From assembly GCA_017524185.1 (NCBI GenBank), contig JAFWUG010000016.1, positions 1 through 39,111 on the forward strand: DNA of 39,111 bases, given 5' to 3'. Below the pieces are notes generated by a model that worked only from the letters and a program-made list of their open reading frames with translations, did not search any database and was not told the DNA's origin. This document shows, one piece after another, positions 15,076-23,124 of the stretch (position 1 is its first letter; every line of letters starts with the position of its first letter). This DNA comes from Bacteroidales bacterium. GTDB lineage: Bacteria; Bacteroidota; Bacteroidia; Bacteroidales; Tenuifilaceae. The position numbers were made by a program, and so were the translations under genes.

Positions 15076-16932
15076 ATGTTTTCTAAACGCCATTTCGTAC
15101 ATACTGCGCTTTTCATCATCATGCTGCTACTGCCCATGCATACATGGCCGCAGGACACGCAGAAGCAACAGGAGATTGCCCGCCATTTGGAATTGGCGCA
15201 ACAATATCGCGCTGCCAACAACCTGCAACAAGCCGCTTTCTACCTGAACAAAGTGGCCTTTGCCTATTGGGAGGGCGGAAATCCACAGGCCGCAATCAAA
15301 CATTTTGTCGAAACGGCAAGCATAAAAGAACAGCTGCGCGACTATGTTGGCCTAAAGGCCATCTACAGCAACGTGGCGTTGATATACTCCGACATGGATC
15401 GGATTGACCTTGCGCTGGAATACTTCCAAAAAAGCCTCGATGCCCGCCGCAAAACGGGCAACAAACTCGACATCTCGGCCGGTCTAATCGATGTGGCCTA
15501 CATACACGTGGCGCAAAAACAATACGACCGCGCCCTGCGCAACCTCGACGAGGGCTACAAACTGGCTCAAGAGGAGAAACACCAGCGACTAATACTCACT
15601 TGTTTAAGGCTTTACGCACAATGCTACGCGCTACAGGGCAACACCAACAAGTCGCAGGAGTATAGCAAAAAAATATCCACATTCGAGCAGCAGCTATCGG
15701 CTCAGCAACTGCGCAGCGAATACGACGTGAAGATAACCCAAGCCGAGAGCGAGGCCGAACACCAGCGCAAGCAACGCGCTGAGCAAGAGGCCGAAATGCA
15801 ACTACAAGCCCTACGTGCTCAGGTTACGCGCGACTCGCTCAAACGCATAGTGCTGGACAAGCAAGACAGCCTTCGACAAGCCGAGGAACGGGCTCACCAA
15901 CGCCAAATGGCTATCGACAACCTGGAACTACAACGTGCCCTACAGAACGAGCAAATTGCACGGCAAGCTGTCTATCAGCGTCAGCAAAACACCATAATCT
16001 ATGTTGCCATAGCCTTTGCGGGACTACTGGCGTTGGTGATTGTGCTCATCTACCGCAACAACCGTCAAACCAAACGTGCCAACGAACAGTTGCACCTGCA
16101 AAACATTGAGATTGAGCAACAACACAACCACATACAGAAACAAAACGCGAATATCAACAAGAGCATAAACTATGCCCAGGGCATACAAAAAGCCATACTC
16201 CCGCCCCAAGAAAACCTCAACAAACTATTCCCCGAAGCATTCATCTTCTTCAAGCCCCGCGACACGGTGAGCGGCGACTACTATTGGTTTAAGGAGATAC
16301 CCACCCACTACGGCTCAAACGAGATGACCGGAAAGGTGGTGGTTACCGCTGTTGATTGTACGGGACACGGCGTTCCGGGCGCGTTCCTATCGATGATTGG
16401 TTGCAACCTGCTCGACGAAATTGTGTTCAGCGGCGAAACCAACCCCGGCGCAATACTTCGCCGCCTGAACAACGAGATGGTGCGCACCCTGCGCCAGGAC
16501 GAAACCGACAACACCGACGGCATGGACATGTCGCTATGCGTGGTGGACACCGCCAACAAGGTGGTAGAATACGCCGGTGCCAAAAACCCCTTGGTGTATG
16601 TGGCTAACAACGAGGTGTTTAAACTAAAAGGCGACAAAGATTGCATTGCAGGCGGCACAGGCTATCTGAATCACGATTTCAGCACGCAACGAATTGAGAT
16701 AACATCGCCCACATGGTTCTACCTATTCTCCGACGGATTTTTGGATCAGTTTGGCGGCGAGCATGGACGTAAATTCTTGATGAAAAACTTTTGCGAACTG
16801 CTGGGCAGCATTGCCATACTCCCCCCCGACCAGCAGCGCACCATGCTAAAAAACGTGCTGCGCGAATGGATCGGCAAACAATACAACCAGATCGACGACA
16901 TTTTAGTGATTGGTTTTCAGGTAAATCCATAA
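15076..16932 (+). CDS. Membrane TPR sensor with SpoIIE-type PP2C phosphatase domain
   Basis: The ATG at 15076 (MFSKRHFVHTALFI) gives 618 residues with a signal peptide or anchor ending near TWPQ. Residues about 30-200 contain TPR-like repeats (AIKHFVETASIKEQLRDYVG, ALEYFQKSLDARRKTGNKLD). Residues about 205-300 are coiled coil, residues about 305-327 form a transmembrane helix, and a second coiled coil follows. The C-terminal domain (about 385-618) is SpoIIE/RsbU-like: RDTVSGDYYWF, VTAVDCTGHGVPGAFLSMIG, GMDMSLCVVD, FYLFSDGFLDQFGG and a final QIDDILVIGF. The metal-binding aspartates appear intact. Such proteins dephosphorylate anti-sigma antagonists or other phosphoserine proteins, with the periplasmic TPRs as the likely sensor. 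No partner kinase is in the window. It sits between the divergent chaperone operon and the fibre-like genes, so it may control them. Confidence 0.88.
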   Translation: MFSKRHFVHTALFIIMLLLPMHTWPQDTQKQQEIARHLELAQQYRAANNLQQAAFYLNKVAFAYWEGGNPQAAIKHFVETASIKEQLRDYVGLKAIYSNVALIYSDMDRIDLALEYFQKSLDARRKTGNKLDISAGLIDVAYIHVAQKQYDRALRNLDEGYKLAQEEKHQRLILTCLRLYAQCYALQGNTNKSQEYSKKISTFEQQLSAQQLRSEYDVKITQAESEAEHQRKQRAEQEAEMQLQALRAQVTRDSLKRIVLDKQDSLRQAEERAHQRQMAIDNLELQRALQNEQIARQAVYQRQQNTIIYVAIAFAGLLALVIVLIYRNNRQTKRANEQLHLQNIEIEQQHNHIQKQNANINKSINYAQGIQKAILPPQENLNKLFPEAFIFFKPRDTVSGDYYWFKEIPTHYGSNEMTGKVVVTAVDCTGHGVPGAFLSMIGCNLLDEIVFSGETNPGAILRRLNNEMVRTLRQDETDNTDGMDMSLCVVDTANKVVEYAGAKNPLVYVANNEVFKLKGDKDCIAGGTGYLNHDFSTQRIEITSPTWFYLFSDGFLDQFGGEHGRKFLMKNFCELLGSIAILPPDQQRTMLKNVLREWIGKQYNQIDDILVIGFQVNP

Positions 16933-17028
16933 AAACCATTGAGCATACAACAATACGCATAACGCAGCTGTTCATCAATCTAAACCCACTATTTTGTCGT
17001 CAATAACCGCAAGCATCAACAAAAATTG

Positions 17029-17036
17029 TATCTTTG
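17029..17036 (+). promoter_or_regulatory. -7 box upstream of the small exported protein genes
   Basis: TATCTTTG matches TAnnTTTG, 80 bases before the ATG at 17116, implying a 5' leader of roughly 70 bases. No TTTG occurs at the proper -33 distance. Confidence 0.5.
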
Positions 17037-17115
17037 TAGCATACACCAACGTAAACAAATAACAGCCATTGCGACCATAAAATTTTTGATGTATAACAGA
17101 CAAAACATACAGACT

Positions 17116-17637
17116 ATGAAAAGGCTTATACTCGCTATGCTCCTACTGGGCTTAGGCTTTGCAAGCCAAGCGCAAGTGCAGGATAACGCAGTAATCCCTG
17201 TGTCGGTAACCATAAACTCGGTGCTGCGCCTACAGGTTAATTCGGGCGGTAACATTCAATTCGTGTTCAATACCATGGAACAGTTCGAAAGTGGTATCAT
17301 TAGCAGCGGAAACACCACCACCAAGTTTAGCGTATCGTCGTCGCGCAAATACGATGTGGAACTAACCACCGAAGACGGAGAATTGAAAGGGATTTCGACC
17401 GGTGCTGGTGCCAACCTCGGTCTTATTCAATACCAAGCAAGCGGAAAGGGTGCAAATACAAACCTAACAGCACTTTCGCAAAATTCGGCTACCCCCCTCG
17501 TATCAAGCACCACACCTGCCAACAACGAGCCATACGAAATAAAATGGGAAGCTGGTACGGGCGGAGTAAGGGCCACTGATTTGGGTCCCGACACATACAT
17601 CACCAACGTGTTCCTGACGCTTAAGGCCAACAACTAA
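17116..17637 (+). CDS. Small exported beta protein, candidate fibre subunit 1
   Basis: The 173-residue protein starts at MKRLILAMLLLGLGF, with a signal peptide ending ASQAQ. A start 30 codons upstream lacks a signal and was rejected. The mature part (about 150 residues) is Thr/Ser/Asn-rich and predicted all beta: VIPVSVTINSVLRLQVNSGG, then IQFVFNTMEQFESG, and a final strand YITNVFLTLKANN. There are no cysteines in the mature part. The IQFVFNTMEQ motif recurs as VQFVFTTVEQ in the next gene, showing that the two are paralogues. Size, fold texture and the neighbouring PapD-like chaperone suggest a pilin-like subunit, but I cannot assign a named family. A hairpin directly after the gene could make it the most abundant product of the unit. 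Confidence 0.75.
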   Translation: MKRLILAMLLLGLGFASQAQVQDNAVIPVSVTINSVLRLQVNSGGNIQFVFNTMEQFESGIISSGNTTTKFSVSSSRKYDVELTTEDGELKGISTGAGANLGLIQYQASGKGANTNLTALSQNSATPLVSSTTPANNEPYEIKWEAGTGGVRATDLGPDTYITNVFLTLKANN

Positions 17638-17663
17638 ACACGCATTTTCAAAAAATGGCGAAG

Positions 17664-17697
17664 TTCAGGGGCGCTACCATACGCACCCTGAATTTTT
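17664..17697 (+). terminator. Intergenic hairpin, candidate attenuator
   Basis: TTCAGGGGCG at 17664-17673 pairs imperfectly with CGCACCCTGAA at 17682-17692 (one bulge or mismatch) and is followed by five T residues (17693-17697). It lies between two paralogous genes on the same strand. Complete termination would leave the downstream genes without an obvious promoter, so partial termination is the more natural reading. Confidence 0.6.
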
Positions 17698-17732
17698 GCT
17701 GTTAAAGCCTACCGAACAAAAAAGCACAACCA

Positions 17733-18302
17733 TTGAGCAAACTGGGCTTCTGCATACTACAACTACTGCTTGCACCATGGCTCTACACCATGCCCCTAAG
17801 TGCCTACGCGCAATGCCCGCAGCCCGATGTGAAAGAGGTTAAAGTTTACGGCAACAACGTGCAATTCGTGTTCACCACGGTTGAACAGATGCAGGCCTCC
17901 GAAACTGTGCTGACTGGCCAAAGCCGTGTGGTGCTACGCTTCAGAATGTGCGACAGCAATACTCCCTACTCCCGCTGGGTGCTACACGTAAAATCGCTCG
18001 ACGACATGCTTTATCTCAATGGCGGCAGCACCGCCGACGATGCCATTGCGCTAAACAAGGTTGAAATCATAGCCACCATAAACACACAGAGCAACAACCA
18101 TTTCATAACCATATCCTCACCACTTTCGCTCAGCACCACACCGAAGGTGCTGGCCGAAGGCCAATTAGACATCAGCGCACCCACCGTCAACGATGTGATG
18201 GAGGCCGAACTATTGCTATCCTACAAATTAACCGAGCAAGCCTGGGGACGCAAAAGCGGCATCTATCTCGCCAATCTACACCTCCAACTCGATGCGCTTT
18301 AA
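17733..18302 (+). CDS. Small exported beta protein, candidate fibre subunit 2 (TTG start)
   Basis: The 189-residue protein begins at a TTG (MSKLGFCILQLLLAPWLY), with a signal peptide ending SAYAQ. No ATG or GTG lies between this codon and the preceding in-frame stop at 17703, and later ATGs would destroy the signal. The mature part carries VQFVFTTVEQMQAS, paralogous to the preceding protein, and the hydrophobic strand pattern ends with YLANLHLQLDAL. Two cysteines occur near the start of the mature protein and at about residue 72 (RMCDSN), unlike its paralogue. It may be a minor or tip/anchor subunit of the same structure. Only 39 bases separate it from the large barrel gene. Confidence 0.75.
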   Translation: MSKLGFCILQLLLAPWLYTMPLSAYAQCPQPDVKEVKVYGNNVQFVFTTVEQMQASETVLTGQSRVVLRFRMCDSNTPYSRWVLHVKSLDDMLYLNGGSTADDAIALNKVEIIATINTQSNNHFITISSPLSLSTTPKVLAEGQLDISAPTVNDVMEAELLLSYKLTEQAWGRKSGIYLANLHLQLDAL

Positions 18303-18341
18303 CGCGCTACTCCTATATCTCAAGCCTCGAACCCTACCGCA

Positions 18342-21300
18342 TTGCCCAAACGCCTCAGCATAGCAGCCCCGTTAAAACACCCCCTTGCTTGCATCGGCTT
18401 GGCGGTGTTCCTGCTCATGCTATCTATAGCAAACGTGCACGGACAGCAGCCGCAGGGCGGCATTCCAATCAGCTCGCGATTCGCCAGGCACACCTCCGAA
18501 AGCACGGCCAAGGGCATTGTGTTCAACGCATTATGGGTTAAAAACCGGGGCAACAAGCACGAAAACCTAACGCTGAACCTCACCGTGCCAATAGGCTGGC
18601 GGCTGATTGGCGACGAGCAGATGGAACTACACCTCGCCCCAGGCGACTCAACCGTAATACCCATCCGCGTGGCCGTTGGAGCCATGGTACGCGGCGACAT
18701 AGGCTACAGCATTGTGGCTTCGCTCAACGACGACCAGGGCAACACCATCAAAAACGACTACTGCTTTGTAAAAATACCTGGCATCTACGACATTATCTAC
18801 AAAATGCCACGCGGAATAGCCTACCTCGACCCCGTGAACCGCACGTCGCAATTCAGCGTGCTGGTGCAAAACAACGGTAACCGCGACGAAACGGTGAACT
18901 TTCTGCTCGATGGCAACCACCTACTGGGCATAGGCCTCGAGCGCAGCCCGCTGGTCTCATACGACATAGTGGTGCCGCCTTTCACCGACACCACAGTAAC
19001 CTTCAGCGTAACCCACAATGGCGCCGACAGCCGGGGGCGCAACATGTTCCCGCTCAACCTGCAGCTCAGTTCGCCACACTCATCCACCAAACGAATGCTA
19101 TGGTTCCGAAGCATCGAATCGGTGTTTGTGAACCAAATTGATGCCATGAATCGCCCGCTCACAGTGGAACTCAACGTTCAGGGACTGCTTAATGCCTCGG
19201 TACGCCCTATCTACTCGGCCACCATATTCGGACGAACGCTGTTCAAGGGCAACAACGATATGTATTACTACTATCGCAACTACGCATCCAGTTCACCCTC
19301 AGACCTCTACTACAAATCGAGGGTTTACCTTGGAGCAAACCTTGGCCGATGGAATATAGAATTGGGCGACAACTTCCGCCATTTGGAGGGCAACATGAAC
19401 GGACGCGGCGCATACGTGGCCTACAAGGGTCAACGCGCCCACTACGTTGCCTTAGCCAACAAAGCTCTGGAGACCGACCTAATAAACACCGCGCTGCGCA
19501 CCGAAGTAGCCCTACAACCCAACCTAACGCTAATAGTTGGAACCAACTACAGCCAACAGGCCAGCATAAACTACCGCTCCACCATTGGCTACGGCGGCAT
19601 ACGGCACAGCATACAGCGAAACAACTACCAGCACCTGATACAAACCATTGGTAACTACAACCTGATTGAACGCCAACTGAACGGCAAACAAAAACACCAC
19701 CAATGGGGAGCTTCAATGTCGTACACCTCGCGCTGGGGCAGCACTTCGCACTCGCTATTGGCCGAACACTATACACCTCTATACAACAGCTACAAAGCTG
19801 GAACAACCTCGCTCATCCTACGTTCAACCTGGTTCGCCAACGAGCGCAACAGGCTCACATTCCACATGAATGAGCGAATAAATAAAAACAATATAATTAA
19901 CAACGACACAATCAGTAGCACAAGCGCCAACCAGAACGGCGAATACCATCTGGAATACCAATACCAACTATCGCGAAGCATACAATCATTCTACGGCCCG
20001 CTCTACCGCCATCTGTCGTATCGAGCTGACAATCCAGCGTTTAGACCAGAAGCCAACCTATTCATAAGCCACAATTTAGGGGCAATTGCGGGGCTACGCA
20101 TCACACCTGGCAACGGCTCGGTTCTTGTGGTTCCCCGCATCGAGATTGCAACGCCCATAATCACCCGCAACCCCTACCCCTCCGACACAATCGCAAACAG
20201 GGTATTGCGCCGCATCACCTATCAGCACTTCTCCATTAACATTCGCAGCCCACACATAGGGCTGATAGCCCTATTCACCACTGGGCCGCGCAACCAAAGC
20301 GACCAGCTAAACTACGCCAACAACGGCACCAACACCCGACGGCTCATCATCATCCCATCGTACTACACCACCCTACTAAACAACCGAATGCACTTCACTG
20401 CTTCGGCCAACTACAACAACGATCTGATTAGCAAATTCAGCTATTTGGCCCTAAATGGCAAAACGGAATTCTACTTCCCACGCAACTGGTATCTGAACTT
20501 CATGATGCAATACAACATGCAACGGCGCATACGCTCTGCCGAAAACTTTGAGCAATATCAAACACTCTACGCCGAAGCAACCATACGTAAAGAGTTCGGT
20601 TTCCAACAGCCCCGTGTGCGCTACCACAACGTGGACATGGTGTTTTTCAAAGATTTCAATGGCGACCAAACGCAAAACGAAAACGAGCCTGGCATCAAAA
20701 ACGTACTGGTTAGCATTGAGCGCATCGACGACCCACAAACACAAGCAAACATCCCCCACAACATATCGACAGCCGAACTGCTCTCCAACAACCTGGGCCA
20801 CGTGCGCTTTGAGAATATCCCCGAAGGGATATACCGCATCAGCTACAACCCGCTGGGCAACGAGACGGGCAGCTTCAGCAAGGTGTTCGACAATGTGGAG
20901 CTGCACATAACCAAATCGGGCGTGCACCATTTCCCGTTCAGCGAACGCAACAAAGTGTTTGGACGTATTATAATGAACCGCAGCAAGCTTTCGAACCTGG
21001 GCAACATCGACATATCAAACATCCGCATCACAGCTGCCGATAGCCGTGGCAACGTATTTTCGACTCTCACCGACAAGAATGGTGAGTTCACTATATTTGC
21101 CCCCTCCACCGACGAATACATTGTGAACATCAACAACATATTCCACGAAAACTTCGACCTGCGTCAGAACAACTTCCACGTACAATTCAACGGCTACAGG
21201 CAGTTTGAGGTGAACTACGTGTTCGACGAAAAGGCACGCCAGATAAACTTCTCGCAAACCGATGTGAGTTCGTTCGACGACCTGGGAACGCTCGAAAATA

Positions 21301-21923
21301 CTCAGCAAATACGCCGCACCACGCTACGCGGCATTGTGAAAGATGCCGCCACGCTCGCCCCTATACGCGCCCGCATCAACCTGCTCAACGCCAGCAACAA
21401 CATCCCCGTGCAATCGGTGATTGCTACCGCTTCTACAGGCGAATTTGGCATGTCGTTCGTGGCCTCGGAGGAGTATGTACTTGAGGTGCAAGCCGATGGC
21501 TACTGGCGGCACTCCGAGAATTTGGTGCTAAACCAAATGACCACCTTTATGACCCTCACCCGCGAGATTACGCTCAATCCCATCAACATTGGCTCCTACC
21601 TTGAGGTGAACACCCAGTTCGACGCCAACAGCACGGCCATTTCGCCCAGCACCATGGCCGAACTTAATCGCATACTGCGCGTGCTACGCGCCAACAGCCA
21701 AATTCAGATTGAGGTGCTGGGGCACGCCGACGATGCAGAGCAGCGCATAAATCCACGCATCTCGGAGCAACGCGCCATGGCCGTGGCCAAATACCTACGC
21801 GAGCATGGTTTTGCCAATGTAAAAGCCACGGGGCGCGACAATCTGATGCCCATAGCCCCCAACAACACCGAGGCTAACCGTGCTCGCAACCGCCGCATCG
21901 ATATAATGGTGGTGGGGAAATAA
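18342..21923 (+). CDS. Large outer-membrane barrel protein with Ig-like and OmpA domains, usher-like candidate
   Basis: The 1193-residue protein begins at a TTG 39 bases after the preceding stop. Upstream there is only that stop in frame, and the TTG gives a signal peptide ending NVHGQ. Residues about 45-260 are two Ig-like NEW3-type domains (LWVKNRGNKHENLTLNLTVP, FSVLVQNNGNRDETVNFLL). Residues about 285-765 have alternating aromatic strands typical of an outer-membrane barrel, with short Tyr/Asn-rich turns and an IELGDNFRHLEG segment reminiscent of ushers. Residues about 766-860 form an SdrD-B-like domain (FFKDFNGDQTQNENEPGIKN). Residues about 870-960 and 990-1075 are two further carboxypeptidase-regulatory-like beta sandwiches. 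The C-terminal 108 residues are an OmpA peptidoglycan-binding domain (VLGHADDAEQR, NRARNRRIDIMV). With the preceding subunit-like genes and a PapD-like chaperone nearby, a secretion or assembly pore is the leading idea. A structural adhesin scaffold is the alternative. Confidence 0.8.
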   Translation: MPKRLSIAAPLKHPLACIGLAVFLLMLSIANVHGQQPQGGIPISSRFARHTSESTAKGIVFNALWVKNRGNKHENLTLNLTVPIGWRLIGDEQMELHLAPGDSTVIPIRVAVGAMVRGDIGYSIVASLNDDQGNTIKNDYCFVKIPGIYDIIYKMPRGIAYLDPVNRTSQFSVLVQNNGNRDETVNFLLDGNHLLGIGLERSPLVSYDIVVPPFTDTTVTFSVTHNGADSRGRNMFPLNLQLSSPHSSTKRMLWFRSIESVFVNQIDAMNRPLTVELNVQGLLNASVRPIYSATIFGRTLFKGNNDMYYYYRNYASSSPSDLYYKSRVYLGANLGRWNIELGDNFRHLEGNMNGRGAYVAYKGQRAHYVALANKALETDLINTALRTEVALQPNLTLIVGTNYSQQASINYRSTIGYGGIRHSIQRNNYQHLIQTIGNYNLIERQLNGKQKHHQWGASMSYTSRWGSTSHSLLAEHYTPLYNSYKAGTTSLILRSTWFANERNRLTFHMNERINKNNIINNDTISSTSANQNGEYHLEYQYQLSRSIQSFYGPLYRHLSYRADNPAFRPEANLFISHNLGAIAGLRITPGNGSVLVVPRIEIATPIITRNPYPSDTIANRVLRRITYQHFSINIRSPHIGLIALFTTGPRNQSDQLNYANNGTNTRRLIIIPSYYTTLLNNRMHFTASANYNNDLISKFSYLALNGKTEFYFPRNWYLNFMMQYNMQRRIRSAENFEQYQTLYAEATIRKEFGFQQPRVRYHNVDMVFFKDFNGDQTQNENEPGIKNVLVSIERIDDPQTQANIPHNISTAELLSNNLGHVRFENIPEGIYRISYNPLGNETGSFSKVFDNVELHITKSGVHHFPFSERNKVFGRIIMNRSKLSNLGNIDISNIRITAADSRGNVFSTLTDKNGEFTIFAPSTDEYIVNINNIFHENFDLRQNNFHVQFNGYRQFEVNYVFDEKARQINFSQTDVSSFDDLGTLENTQQIRRTTLRGIVKDAATLAPIRARINLLNASNNIPVQSVIATASTGEFGMSFVASEEYVLEVQADGYWRHSENLVLNQMTTFMTLTREITLNPINIGSYLEVNTQFDANSTAISPSTMAELNRILRVLRANSQIQIEVLGHADDAEQRINPRISEQRAMAVAKYLREHGFANVKATGRDNLMPIAPNNTEANRARNRRIDIMVVGK

Positions 21924-22001
21924 CGCACAGCTCGTGCATATAACACACCCGCACCATTGCCTGCAAATCAAAAAAAAGGGGAAAGCACGAAAGCACACGG
22001 C

Positions 22002-22691
22002 CTATTGCTCATCGACAGAATCGAGCAAATGCGGGCGCAAACGCTTGGTGCGCTCCAGCGCCTGCTCCATCTGCCAGCGCTCAATCTCCTTGAAATTGCC
22101 AGACATCAGCACTTTAGGCACTTCCCACCCATTGAACACGGCCGGACGGCTATAGACAGGCGGAGCCAGCAGGTTGTCCTGAAACGAGTCGGAAAGTGCC
22201 GAAGTCTCGTCGTTCAATACGCCTGGAATTAGCCTAACCACGCTATCTACAATAACAGCGGCAGCCAATTCGCCGCCCGAGAGCACATAGTCGCCAATGG
22301 ATACCTCGCGGGTGATTAGATGCTCGCGCACCCGATGGTCGATGCCCTTATAATGTCCGCACAGCACCATGATGTTCTGCTTACTGCTGAGTTCGTTGGC
22401 CAGTTTCTGCGTGAGCAGCTCACCATCGGGCGATGTGTAGATTATCTCATCGTAGTGGCAGCGCGATTTCAGATCCTCAATGGCACGATAGATTGGCTCC
22501 ACCTGCAACACCATACCCGCATCGGGGCCAAAGGCATAGTCGTCGACCGAGCGGTGGCGGTTGGTTGAGTAGTTGCGCAGATGGTGCAGATTGATACTCA
22601 CCAAGCCCTTATCCTGCGCCCGTTTGAGTATGGAATGAGCAAAAGGCCCCTGCAAAAGCTCGGGCAACACGCTGATGATGTCAATCTGCAT
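22002..22691 (-). CDS. trmD: tRNA (guanine37-N1)-methyltransferase
   Basis: The 229-residue SPOUT enzyme methylates G37 next to the anticodon, preventing frameshifts. The start [13 protein letters not shown] was chosen; the longer reading adds 17 unrelated residues. Diagnostic motifs are [14 protein letters not shown], the knot [14 protein letters not shown], and [15 protein letters not shown] (here [15 protein letters not shown]), then [15 protein letters not shown]. It lies 40 bases behind a response-regulator gene on the same strand and may be read through from it, an unusual context because trmD is usually with rimM or rplS. Confidence 0.96.
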   Translation of the reverse strand: MQIDIISVLPELLQGPFAHSILKRAQDKGLVSINLHHLRNYSTNRHRSVDDYAFGPDAGMVLQVEPIYRAIEDLKSRCHYDEIIYTSPDGELLTQKLANELSSKQNIMVLCGHYKGIDHRVREHLITREVSIGDYVLSGGELAAAVIVDSVVRLIPGVLNDETSALSDSFQDNLLAPPVYSRPAVFNGWEVPKVLMSGNFKEIERWQMEQALERTKRLRPHLLDSVDEQ

Positions 22692-22731
22692 GGCACAAAA
22701 ACTAACGTTATGTAAGACGAGAGCAAAAGGA

Positions 22732-23082
22732 CTAAATGCCAATTATGCTCTCCAATTGCTTGAAATTAAGCGGCTTGCTAATATAATTAGTGATTATACC
22801 CTGCTCCATGGCCTGCTCAATTTCGGGCAACAACTCAAAGCCTGTGAGCAAAAACACGCGCAGATCGGGGTATTGCTGGCGGATCATGGCGGCCAGCTCC
22901 AAGCCGCTGGTGTTGGTCATTTTCATATCGGTGATAACCGCATCAACATCGGGGTTTTCGGTCAAAATAGCCATAGCCCCCTCGGCCGATTCGGCTGTTA
23001 GCACGGTGAACCGATTCTTGTAGTTTACGCTGAAAAGCATCAGATTCACCCTTTCATCGTCAACAAATAGTATCTTATTCAT
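22732..23082 (-). CDS. Single-domain response regulator
   Basis: The 116-residue protein is a lone receiver domain: acidic pair D8/D9 (LFVDDERVN), phosphoacceptor D52 (VITDMKM), T80 (FLLTGF) and K103 (ISKPLN). It has no output domain, so it must act by protein contact or as a phosphorelay element. It begins 42 bases after the stop of the giant histidine kinase gene on the same strand, making it the natural phosphoryl acceptor. Confidence 0.95.
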   Translation of the reverse strand: MNKILFVDDERVNLMLFSVNYKNRFTVLTAESAEGAMAILTENPDVDAVITDMKMTNTSGLELAAMIRQQYPDLRVFLLTGFELLPEIEQAMEQGIITNYISKPLNFKQLESIIGI

Positions 23083-23124
23083 TGCAAATTGAGGTTCAAA
23101 GGAAGTAATATGATTTAGTTAGGT

